Shown here: one piece after another, positions 1 through 6,323 of the stretch
How the letters are laid out: every line of letters starts with the position of its first letter
Numbering within the stretch: position 1 is the first letter of the stretch
From: Desulfuromonadaceae bacterium
GTDB taxonomy: Bacteria > Desulfobacterota > Desulfuromonadia > Desulfuromonadales > Geopsychrobacteraceae
Direction of reading: 5' to 3'
Assembly: GCA_016744555.1 (NCBI GenBank)
Contig: JADGED010000048.1
Coordinates: 1 to 14,227 of the forward strand
DNA length: 14,227 bases
Position numbers and translations under genes: made by a program
Notes under the pieces: generated by a model
What the model was told of the DNA's origin: nothing
Seen by the model: the letters and a program-made list of their open reading frames with translations, nothing else
Database searches by the model: none

Positions 1-542
1 CTATTGACAGTCCAGGGCTTTTTACTCAAATTACCGGAGTGCTTGCAGCTAATTCTATTAATATTCTTGGCGCTCAGATACACACGCGTAAAACTGGTGC
101 TGTTCTCGATATTTTGCAAGTAACAAGTCCTATTGGTGGCATTGTTGATAAAGTGCAAAAGTGGGAACGGGTAAAGAAAGATTTAAGCGAAGTAATTGAG
201 GGGCGGATATATGTTGAAAATTTATTTGAAAAAAAAGTTGAACCAAATTATTTAACTACAAGTTCTGGTAAGCCGAGAAGGGCTGATCGGGTTGAAATTG
301 ACAATGAGGTTTCAGATCAATATACCGTTATTGATATTTTTACTTATGATAAGGTCGGCTTGTTATATGAAATAACGGGGGCAATGACCGAACTAGGCCT
401 CTATATAGCGGTTTCCAAGATAGCTACTAAAGTTGATCAAGCAGCTGATGTATTTTATGTCTGTGATATTTTCGGCCAGAAAATTGTTGATACTGTAAAA
501 CTGGATGAAATACGTACCGTTATCTTAGGTCGTTTAGCCTAG
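1..542 (+). CDS. glnD: GlnD C-terminus (PII uridylyltransferase/UMP-removing enzyme), 5'-truncated by the window
   Basis: Only the last 179 codons are present; the frame is open from base 3 to the TAG at 540-542. What is visible is two ACT domains in tandem. The first is already under way at the window edge (DSPGLFTQITGVLAANSINI, then LGAQIHTR). The second covers roughly visible residues 105-179 (VIDIFTYDKVGLLYEITGAM). The paired C-terminal ACT arrangement is typical of GlnD, where these domains bind glutamine and switch the enzyme between uridylylating PII proteins and removing UMP, in the cytoplasm. The nucleotidyltransferase and HD domains would lie upstream, outside the window. XerD follows after 13 bases, so co-transcription is likely. 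A start codon inside the window (GTG at 39) would cut the first ACT domain and is not real. The identification rests on the ACT pair plus the glnD-xerD neighbourhood; a different ACT-tandem protein is a less likely alternative. Confidence 0.88.
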   Translation, partial: IDSPGLFTQITGVLAANSINILGAQIHTRKTGAVLDILQVTSPIGGIVDKVQKWERVKKDLSEVIEGRIYVENLFEKKVEPNYLTTSSGKPRRADRVEIDNEVSDQYTVIDIFTYDKVGLLYEITGAMTELGLYIAVSKIATKVDQAADVFYVCDIFGQKIVDTVKLDEIRTVILGRLA

Positions 543-555
543 TTGTAGATTATAT

Positions 556-1446
556 ATGGATAAAAATCTCGATATTTATATAAATTATTTGATCGTTGAA
601 AAGGGATTGGCCGACAATACTATCGCTGCTTATGGGCGTGACTTGAGTGCTTATAGTTGTTATTTACTGAGCACTGAACAAATAGATAATCCGGCCAACA
701 TTACTAGATCAATGTTGCAAGATTATCTTGTCCATTTGCAACAGAATGGCATCTCCCCACGGAGTAGGGCACGTGTATTGAGTGTGTTACGTAACTTTCA
801 TCAATTTTTGGTGCGGGAAAATTACGTTGACAACGATCCGACATTACAAATTGATTCACCAAAATCATTTGCGCCATTGCCAGTTTTATTATCGCAAGCT
901 GAAGTTGAACAGTTACTCTCCGCACCGCAAGGTAACAGCCCGTTAGCATTGCGTGATAGAGCGATGTTAGAGGTGCTTTATGCTACTGGTATGCGAGTTT
1001 CAGAGTTGGTAGGATTACGACTGGTAGATTTAAAACTCGACATTGGCTGTCTAAATGCACTTGGTAAAGGCTCTAAGCAGCGGTTAATCCCTTTAGGTGA
1101 AGTTGCGATTGAATCTTTACACGATTATATGCAGAATGGCCGTAATGAACTTTTGAATAGATCGATGTGCGAAGAGGTTTTTTTAAATATTAGGGGGAGA
1201 AAGCTTAGTCGCCAAGGATTTTGGAAGAATTTAAAAGCACATGCAATTAAAGCTGAGATAAAGAAAAAAGTGTATCCACATATGTTGCGTCACTCTTTTG
1301 CTACCCATTTGCTAGAAAATGGTGCTGATTTACGCGCAGTACAGACTCTGTTAGGTCATGCGGATATCACTACGACACAAATTTATACCCATGTTGTGCA
1401 AGAACGTTTACAAAAAATACATCAGCAGTATCATCCACGTGGGTGA
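556..1446 (+). CDS. xerD: Tyrosine recombinase XerD (Xer site-specific recombinase)
   Basis: This 296-residue protein has the usual length and layout of XerC/XerD. The N-terminal SAM-like core-binding domain covers about residues 1-90 (VEKGLADNTIAAYGRDL). The C-terminal catalytic domain covers about 108-290. All active-site residues are visible: R147 in ATGMRVSEL, K171 in GKGSKQR, H242 and R245 in HMLRHSFATHL, H268 in LLGHADITTTQ and the nucleophile Y277 in IYTH. Xer recombinases resolve chromosome dimers at dif near the terminus, together with FtsK. The start ATG at 556 matches the family N-terminus, although no good Shine-Dalgarno precedes it; coupling to glnD, which ends 13 bases upstream, could compensate. 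XerD is preferred over XerC from overall similarity and the glnD context, but the two are hard to separate by eye. It is an intact core gene, not part of an integron or phage: no attachment site or cargo lies beside it. Confidence 0.92.
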   Translation: MDKNLDIYINYLIVEKGLADNTIAAYGRDLSAYSCYLLSTEQIDNPANITRSMLQDYLVHLQQNGISPRSRARVLSVLRNFHQFLVRENYVDNDPTLQIDSPKSFAPLPVLLSQAEVEQLLSAPQGNSPLALRDRAMLEVLYATGMRVSELVGLRLVDLKLDIGCLNALGKGSKQRLIPLGEVAIESLHDYMQNGRNELLNRSMCEEVFLNIRGRKLSRQGFWKNLKAHAIKAEIKKKVYPHMLRHSFATHLLENGADLRAVQTLLGHADITTTQIYTHVVQERLQKIHQQYHPRG

Positions 1447-1471
1447 TAAGAATTTATCGATCGAGGTAAAA

Positions 1472-2674
1472 ATGAAATATATTATATTGCTTAGTGATGG
1501 CATGTCGGATGAGCCGATAGCTCAACTCGGAGGCAAAACTCCCATGGAGGTTGCCAATACACCTAACATGGATCGTCTTTGTCGTGCTGGTAAAATTGGA
1601 CTTGCTGCAACTGTCCCAGAAGGCTATCCCCCCGGTAGTGATGTTGCTAACCTGTCGGTTTTTGGCTACGATCCGGCTGAATGTTATTCTGGCCGCTCAC
1701 CGCTAGAAGCAGCCAGCATGGGGGTAGAACTAGGCCCTAATGACGTTGCGTTTCGGCTTAACTTTGTTTGGCTTGAAGCCCATTATGGTAAACTCTATAT
1801 GGGGGATTTTTCAGCTGGTCATATCTCTACACCGGAAGCAAGTTTATTGATAGAAACTTTGCATAAAGAGCTAGGTGGGGATGAGTTTAACTTTTATCCT
1901 GGGGTTTCATATCGTCACTTGATGGTGTGGAGAAACGGTAAGGATCAGCTTACCTTTACTCCGCCACACGATATCTCTACACACAGCATTGAAGATCATT
2001 TACCTCAAGGTGATGGTGCTGACGTCTTGCTTGATTTATGTAATTCAGCGCAGATGTTACTCAATGATCATCCAGTAAATAATAAGCGTGTCGCTGAAAA
2101 CAAATTGCCGGCTAATTCGGTTTGGTTTTGGGGGCATGGTCGTAAGCCGGTGATGGAAACCTATCAGCAGCGCTATGGTTTGACTGGTGCTGTGATTTCA
2201 GCTGTCGATTTGATTCGTGGTATTGGGGTTAATGCCGGGTTGGATATTATTGAGGTGCCAGGTGCTACTGGTTATCTCGATACCAATTATCGTGGTAAGG
2301 CCGAATATGCTGTTGCTGCTTTAAAGCAAGGCGACTTTGTTTATGTCCATGTCGAAGCACCAGATGAAGCAGGGCATGGTGGTTTGTTGGATGAAAAAAT
2401 CAAGGCAATTGAAAGTTTTGATCGAGAAGTTGTTGGAACTATTATAGACAGCCTGCCAGAAATTGGTGATTGTCGAATTTTGATTACTCCAGATCATCCA
2501 ACACCGGTAGAAAAACGTACCCATACATCTGATCCAGTGCCGTATGTTTTATTTGATTCTCGTCATGATTTAGAATCAGTAGCAACTGGATATACTGAAG
2601 CTGAAGCAAAACGTTGTGGTGAGGTTGTACCCGGTCATCAATTACTTACTATGTTGATGGCTACAGATGACTGA
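1472..2674 (+). CDS. apgM: 2,3-bisphosphoglycerate-independent phosphoglycerate mutase, archaeal type (ApgM)
   Basis: The 400-residue protein interconverts 3-phosphoglycerate and 2-phosphoglycerate in glycolysis/gluconeogenesis in the cytoplasm. It belongs to the alkaline-phosphatase superfamily. Motifs seen are LLSDGMSDEP (metal Asp9), PGSDVANLSVFGYDP with the presumed phosphorylated Ser56, APDEAGHGG (D298, H302), TPDHPTP (D341, H342) and THTSDPVPYVLF (H351). Together they complete the two-metal site. Length is about 400 residues as in archaeal-type ApgM, well short of the roughly 510 residues of GpmI. The ATG at 1472 is chosen because an AGG-type ribosome site (GAGGT, 1463-1467) sits just upstream and the protein then begins MKYIILLSDG as in the family. 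The frame is open back to 1358, but that extension would lie inside xerD and has no homologous look. The stop overlaps trmJ by 8 bases, suggesting coupled translation. The mix of a glycolytic enzyme with tRNA and DNA genes looks like operon convenience rather than pathway logic. Confidence 0.93.
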   Translation: MKYIILLSDGMSDEPIAQLGGKTPMEVANTPNMDRLCRAGKIGLAATVPEGYPPGSDVANLSVFGYDPAECYSGRSPLEAASMGVELGPNDVAFRLNFVWLEAHYGKLYMGDFSAGHISTPEASLLIETLHKELGGDEFNFYPGVSYRHLMVWRNGKDQLTFTPPHDISTHSIEDHLPQGDGADVLLDLCNSAQMLLNDHPVNNKRVAENKLPANSVWFWGHGRKPVMETYQQRYGLTGAVISAVDLIRGIGVNAGLDIIEVPGATGYLDTNYRGKAEYAVAALKQGDFVYVHVEAPDEAGHGGLLDEKIKAIESFDREVVGTIIDSLPEIGDCRILITPDHPTPVEKRTHTSDPVPYVLFDSRHDLESVATGYTEAEAKRCGEVVPGHQLLTMLMATDD

Positions 2675-3461
2675 AATTGCTGGAGTAGAAAAAACAGTCC
2701 AGGGGCCGAGTAATAAACTTTGCGTTGTTTTGGTTGAACCACAGGGTGCACTCAATATTGGCTCAGTATGTCGGGCAATGTTGAATTTTGGTTTTACTGA
2801 TCTCCGGTTGGTTAACCCTCAGGTTGACCATTTGACTCATGAAGCCAGAATGATGGCGGTAAAAGCGGCTACGGTACTTGAAAGTGCTCAAGTTTTTACC
2901 AGTTTGGAAGATGCGTTAAGTGGTTGTGCTCTCAGCTTTGGTACGACACGGCGCTTTGGTCGTTATCGTGAAGGGCTATTACACCCAGATCAGGCGGCGT
3001 TGCAACTAGCTCCAGTAGTTAATAATGATTCTGTTGCGTTGGTGTTTGGACGTGAAGATCGTGGTTTATTTACCTCTGAGCTCGATTTGTGCCAACACTT
3101 TATCACTATTCCTACCGACGAAAATTTGCCTTCAATGAATTTAGCGCAAGCGGTTTCCTTGTGTGTTTATGAAGTAAGTAAGGCGATTAAACATACCGCT
3201 GGCGCCGGTATTGATAATAAAAAATATTCCAGCAGTGAAAACCTGGAATCAATGTTTCAACATATGCGCAAATCGCTGGTAAATATCGGTTATCTTGATA
3301 ATCAAAACCCCGATCATATCCTGCGGAGTTTTCGACGTATTTTCGGTCGTGCTGGACTCAATGATCGTGAAGTTAGAATATTGCGTGGTTTGTTTAATCA
3401 AATAGATCTTTATACCGGGAAAAAATTAACCCGTAAGCAAATACGAGAAAATTATGAGTGA
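2667..3461 (+). CDS. trmJ: tRNA (cytidine/uridine-2'-O-)-methyltransferase TrmJ-like, SPOUT family
   Basis: This 264-residue protein carries the three SPOUT/TrmH-family motifs. Motif 1 is LVEPQGALNIGSVCRAMLNF with N30 and R36. Motif 2 is VALVFGREDRGLFTSEL around residues 123-139. Motif 3 is IPTDENLPSMNLAQAVS around 148-164, which forms the SAM-binding trefoil knot. The C-terminal stretch (about 190-262, SFRRIFGRAGLNDREVRILRG) matches the helical extension typical of TrmJ (YfhQ), which 2'-O-methylates nucleotide 32 of the tRNA anticodon loop. The ATG at 2667 overlaps the apgM stop in an ATGACTGA junction; no strong Shine-Dalgarno is seen, so translation is probably coupled to apgM. Its own stop overlaps the next gene by another 8 bases. 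A TrmH-type methylase with another RNA target is possible, but the C-terminal region favours TrmJ. Substrate specificity (Cm32 against Um32) cannot be read from sequence. Confidence 0.85.
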   Translation: MTEIAGVEKTVQGPSNKLCVVLVEPQGALNIGSVCRAMLNFGFTDLRLVNPQVDHLTHEARMMAVKAATVLESAQVFTSLEDALSGCALSFGTTRRFGRYREGLLHPDQAALQLAPVVNNDSVALVFGREDRGLFTSELDLCQHFITIPTDENLPSMNLAQAVSLCVYEVSKAIKHTAGAGIDNKKYSSSENLESMFQHMRKSLVNIGYLDNQNPDHILRSFRRIFGRAGLNDREVRILRGLFNQIDLYTGKKLTRKQIRENYE

Positions 3462-3822
3462 AACCTTTAAGCGTGTTGAACTTGGTCATGGCATCGTAGT
3501 TGAGTTTAGTGATCAGAGTAATCGTTATTATGGCGATTTCCACCGGGTAAAAGTGGTAGCGGTTTCAACCATCCCATTTGTTCAGGAAGCGTTGCCGGAT
3601 GAATTGCAACAATTTGCTCTGAGTTATCAAGGTCGAGTGACATTTGAAAAGAATATGGAGCAGATGGGGGTAACATCTACTAATGTTGATTCGGTAAAAA
3701 ATGGTATGGTGGATAACTTTATCGCTTCGGTAGGTAGTTATCTCAAAAATGATAATTTTGCAGAAAGTTTAATCCGCAAGCAAAAAAACGATAAATCGGT
3801 TCGGGGTGGGAGCAGGTATTAA
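3454..3822 (+). CDS. Unrecognised 122-residue protein, coupled to trmJ
   Basis: I do not recognise this protein. It is short, soluble-looking and has no signal peptide, membrane segment, cysteine cluster or obvious catalytic motif. The first third looks beta-rich (VELGHGIVVEFSDQSNRYYG then FHRVKVVAVS). The middle contains ALPDELQQFALSYQGRVTFEKN. A probable helix with VDNFIASVGSYLKND follows, and the tail is basic and polar (RKQKNDKSVRGGSRY), which would suit contact with RNA or another acidic partner, though that is inference. The gene looks real because its ATG overlaps the trmJ stop in an ATGAGTGA junction, the same geometry as apgM/trmJ, and its codon use resembles the neighbours. It is the last gene before the terminator hairpin at 3894-3917. 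Its position suggests a link to tRNA modification or simply a conserved hitch-hiker in this lineage. No other gene overlaps it convincingly. Confidence 0.75.
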   Translation: MSETFKRVELGHGIVVEFSDQSNRYYGDFHRVKVVAVSTIPFVQEALPDELQQFALSYQGRVTFEKNMEQMGVTSTNVDSVKNGMVDNFIASVGSYLKNDNFAESLIRKQKNDKSVRGGSRY

Positions 3823-3835
3823 GGTTTATTTTGTC

Positions 3836-3864
3836 TTGCTTTTCCGATTTGTAAGTGTTAAATA
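3836..3864 (+). promoter_or_regulatory. Weak candidate sigma-70-type promoter for the rimP-nusA-infB operon
   Basis: TTGCTT at 3836-3841 and TAAATA at 3859-3864 are separated by 17 bases. Each hexamer matches the consensus at only 3 of 6 positions, so this is suggestive at best. Transcription from here would begin near 3872 and run through the hairpin at 3894-3917 before reaching rimP, making the hairpin part of the leader. No better promoter is apparent in the 127-base gap. Confidence 0.25.
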
Positions 3865-3893
3865 GATAGCGTTTTAACAATGTACGTCTTGAA

Positions 3894-3917
3894 AGTGAGC
3901 TCCGGCTCGCTTTTTTT
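3894..3917 (+). terminator. Intrinsic terminator or attenuator hairpin upstream of rimP
   Basis: The arms AGTGAGC (3894-3900) and GCTCGCT (3905-3911) pair over 7 positions with one G-U wobble around a TCCG tetraloop (3901-3904). A run of seven T (3911-3917) follows directly. This is a textbook intrinsic terminator. It lies 72 bases after the 122-aa gene and 33 bases before the rimP start. It may end the glnD-side operon, attenuate readthrough or promoter-driven entry into rimP, or both. UNCG-type loops are unusually stable, which supports function. Confidence 0.82.
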
Positions 3918-3949
3918 ATTGTCTGATTGGCGAAAACAAGAGGCAACTG

Positions 3950-4429
3950 GTGGCAAACGTAGTAGATAAAATTGAAGAATTAGTAGAACCAATTCTAGCT
4001 GAGCTAAATTTCGAGTTAGTTGATCTTCAGTATCAGCGTGAACAGCATGGTTGGGTGCTAAGGTTTTTTCTTGATAAAGATGGCGGCATTAACCTTGATG
4101 AATGTGCTGCAGCGAGTCGGGAGATAAGCTCATTGTTGGATGTTGAAGATGTTATTCCGACGGCATTTAATTTAGAAGTATCGTCACCGGGGCTAGAGCG
4201 ACCGTTAAAAAAAGCAAAAGATTTTGAGCGCTTTAATGGTAAACCGGCAAAAATAAAAACTGATATTGCTATTGATCCAGATAGTAGTGGAAAAAACCGT
4301 AAAACCTTTTTGGGGACCTTGTCAGGAGTAGATGGCGACGAGGTATTGTTACAGTTGAAAAAAGGTGGAGCTGAGATCCGTATTGAGATCCAGCAAATAG
4401 AAAAAGCGAATTTAATTTTTGAGTTTTGA
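3950..4429 (+). CDS. rimP: Ribosome maturation factor RimP
   Basis: RimP is a 30S assembly factor that acts early in small-subunit maturation in the cytoplasm. The 159-residue length fits the family. The N-terminal alpha/beta domain (about 1-80) begins KIEELVEPILAELNFELVDL and contains LRFFLDKDGGINLDECAAAS. The hallmark SSPGLERPL lies at residues 78-86, leading into the C-terminal SH3-like domain (about 87-159, with FLGTLSGVDGDEVLL and IEKANLIFEF). The start is the GTG at 3950, preceded 6 bases upstream by AAGAGG (3938-3943); no ATG fits. It is the first gene of the nusA-infB operon, its usual place in proteobacteria, with the terminator-like hairpin 33 bases upstream. NusA follows after 76 bases. 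Confidence 0.95.
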   Translation: MANVVDKIEELVEPILAELNFELVDLQYQREQHGWVLRFFLDKDGGINLDECAAASREISSLLDVEDVIPTAFNLEVSSPGLERPLKKAKDFERFNGKPAKIKTDIAIDPDSSGKNRKTFLGTLSGVDGDEVLLQLKKGGAEIRIEIQQIEKANLIFEF

Positions 4430-4461
4430 GCCGTTGGAACAGGTTCAATAATCGATCACTA

Positions 4462-4482
4462 GCTGACAAGTGAATAGTCAGC
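4462..4482 (+). other. Perfect 6-bp stem-loop in the rimP-nusA spacer
   Basis: GCTGAC (4462-4467) and GTCAGC (4477-4482) are exact inverted repeats around a 9-base A-rich loop. There is no T-run, so it is not a terminator. It ends 12 bases before the nusA Shine-Dalgarno (AAGGGG, 4495-4500). It could be a leader structure, a processing site or an autoregulatory site, but a 6-bp stem can also arise by chance. Confidence 0.4.
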
Positions 4483-4505
4483 CAAACAAATTATAAGGGG
4501 TATGC

Positions 4506-5699
4506 ATGTTGGTGGGTAACCTCAATCACATCATCGATCAAGTGGTAAAAGACAAAGGCATCAAGCGCGATGTGTTAGTAGATGCGCTCGAATCAGCTGT
4601 TTTGTCTGCAGCAAATAAAAAATACCGAAACACCCGTGACCTTGAAGCCCACTTCAATGAAGACACTGGTTTGGTTGATGTTTTTGAATTTGTTACAGTT
4701 GTTGACGAAGTTGTCGATTCCTATAAAGAGATTGATCTTGGTGAAGCCCGTGAGATCGATTCAGAAGTAGAAGTTGAAGACTCCCTTGGCATGTTGCTTG
4801 AGGCTGGTAGCTTTAGCCGTATTGCAGCTCAAACTGCGAAGCAAGTAATTATCCAGAAAGTTCGTGAAGCTGAACGCGAAGGTGTGTTTAACGAATTTAA
4901 GGATCGAGTTGGTGAAGTAGTTAACGGCATTGTCCGCCGTTATGAGCGTGGAGATCTTATTGTTGATCTTGGTCGTGCTGAAGCTTTGCTGCCGAATCGT
5001 GAACAAGCTCCACGGGAAAATTATCGTCAATCTGACCGGGTTCGTGCGTATATTTCTGAAGTTAAAATGTCCTCTAAAGGACCTCAGATTATTCTTTCAC
5101 GTACCCATCCAGGGCTGTTGATTTCACTGTTTAATTCTGAAGTGCCGGAAGTGACAGAGGGCATTGTCGAAATTAAAGGTGCAGTACGTGAACCTGGTAG
5201 CCGCGCAAAAATTGCGGTTGTCTCTCACGATATTGATGTTGATCCAGTTGGGGCCTGTGTCGGTATGCGTGGCTCAAGGGTGCAGAATGTTGTAACCGAA
5301 CTACGTGGTGAGCGGATTGATATTATTCCATGGACTCCAGATCCAGCCCGTTTTGCTTGTGCTGCTTTAGCACCAGCAGATGTTTCTCGGGTTTATATTG
5401 ACGATGAAGGTCAGTCGATGGAAATTATTGTTCCTGACGATCAGTTGTCACTGGCAATTGGTAAAAAAGGTCAAAATGTCCGTTTGGCAGCCAAACTAAT
5501 CGGTTGGAAAATTGACATTAAGAGTGAGTCTATTGCCAAAGAAGAAGAGCAAGCGGCTGCAGCTCCTGCAGAAGAGAAAGACGTAGTCGCAGAGGAGGTT
5601 GCCACCTCTGATGTTGAAGAAAAAGAGACTACAGAAGCGACTCCAAGCGATGAGTTAGCTGATAGTATTGAAGTAGATAGCGACAATAGCGAAGATTAA
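4506..5699 (+). CDS. nusA: Transcription termination/antitermination factor NusA
   Basis: NusA binds RNA polymerase and nascent RNA to control pausing, termination and antitermination. At 397 residues it has the core architecture. The N-terminal polymerase-binding domain covers about 1-130 (IDQVVKDKGIKRDVLVDALE, SAANKKYRNTRDLEAHF). The S1 domain covers about 135-200 (GIVRRYERGDLIVDLGRAEA). KH1 includes GACVGMRGSRVQ at 249-260, and KH2 includes LAIGKKGQNVRLAAKL at 316-331. The last 55 residues are a low-complexity, strongly acidic tail rich in E, D, A and S. The tail lacks the AR repeats that extend E. coli NusA to about 495 residues. The ATG at 4506 is chosen because AAGGGG lies 5 bases upstream; an ATG at 4502 opens only a 5-codon frame ending at 4519. 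It lies between rimP and ylxR as in most bacteria. Confidence 0.96.
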   Translation: MLVGNLNHIIDQVVKDKGIKRDVLVDALESAVLSAANKKYRNTRDLEAHFNEDTGLVDVFEFVTVVDEVVDSYKEIDLGEAREIDSEVEVEDSLGMLLEAGSFSRIAAQTAKQVIIQKVREAEREGVFNEFKDRVGEVVNGIVRRYERGDLIVDLGRAEALLPNREQAPRENYRQSDRVRAYISEVKMSSKGPQIILSRTHPGLLISLFNSEVPEVTEGIVEIKGAVREPGSRAKIAVVSHDIDVDPVGACVGMRGSRVQNVVTELRGERIDIIPWTPDPARFACAALAPADVSRVYIDDEGQSMEIIVPDDQLSLAIGKKGQNVRLAAKLIGWKIDIKSESIAKEEEQAAAAPAEEKDVVAEEVATSDVEEKETTEATPSDELADSIEVDSDNSED

Positions 5700-5732
5700 C
5701 CAGTTTGATGGTATTGGAATTGTCATAACATA

Positions 5733-6323
5733 ATGGCCGAAAGTAAAACTGAGAGAACCTGTGTTGCTTGTCGTCAAGCTAAAGATAAGCAACAATTAGT
5801 ACGCTACGTTGTCGCACCCGATGGGGCAGTTTTGGTTGACTATCGTCAGCGACTTCCAGGGCGGGGTTCATATACCTGTATCAGCGTCGATTGCATTCAG
5901 GCGGCAGTAAAGAAAAATTGTTTTCAACGGAGCTTTAAGGGTAAATGTAAGAGCGTTGATGCAGCTGACTTGCAGCAGCAATTAATTGCTGCACTTGATC
6001 AACGAATAACTAGTTTAATCGGCATGTCGAGAAAGTCTGGACAATTTATGTCTGGAACCAATGCCGTGATTGAATCACTACGAAAAAAGAACTCTTTGGC
6101 CGTGGTGATAATGGCTGACGATATTTCAGCAGCAATTGGCAGTAAAATAGAAGCATTAGTGCAAAAAAATAAAATTTATAGTGTCAGATTATATAATAAG
6201 CAGTTTATCGGACAGTTGCTTGGTAAGGATGAGCGTAGTGTTATCGCAATTCCAGCCGGTTCACTGGTTGAGGCACTGCTCAACGAACTGCATAGATACA
6301 CGCAACTGGTAAGGGAGAATTGA
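5733..6323 (+). CDS. ylxR: YlxR (RnpM/DUF448) fused to an L7Ae-type RNA-binding domain
   Basis: This 196-residue protein joins two small RNA-associated modules. Residues 1-75 are the YlxR domain, with RTCVACRQ at 8-15, LVRYVVAPDGAVLVD and LPGRGSYTC at 41-49. The conserved GRGxYxC segment and basic K/R residues form its nucleic-acid face. Residues from about 90 to 185 resemble L7Ae/L30e (YlxQ family): ITSLIGMSRKSGQFMSGTNA, then AVVIMADDIS. In Bacillus the two are separate neighbouring genes (ylxR, ylxQ) in the same nusA-infB position; YlxR (RnpM) was reported there to bind RNase P RNA. Here the function is inferred by homology only. It starts 33 bases after nusA with a poor Shine-Dalgarno (GGAA is too far away). 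Its TGA shares one base with the infB ATG, implying translational coupling to infB. Confidence 0.88.
   Translation: MAESKTERTCVACRQAKDKQQLVRYVVAPDGAVLVDYRQRLPGRGSYTCISVDCIQAAVKKNCFQRSFKGKCKSVDAADLQQQLIAALDQRITSLIGMSRKSGQFMSGTNAVIESLRKKNSLAVVIMADDISAAIGSKIEALVQKNKIYSVRLYNKQFIGQLLGKDERSVIAIPAGSLVEALLNELHRYTQLVREN

Noticed and set aside
556..1446. Tyrosine recombinase as a sign of an integrated element
   Set aside because: The sequence and the glnD-apgM setting fit chromosomal XerD; there are no attachment repeats, cargo genes or composition shift.
1358..1471. N-terminal extension of apgM into the end of xerD
   Set aside because: It lacks a ribosome site and family similarity, while the ATG at 1472 has GAGGT upstream and gives the canonical N-terminus.
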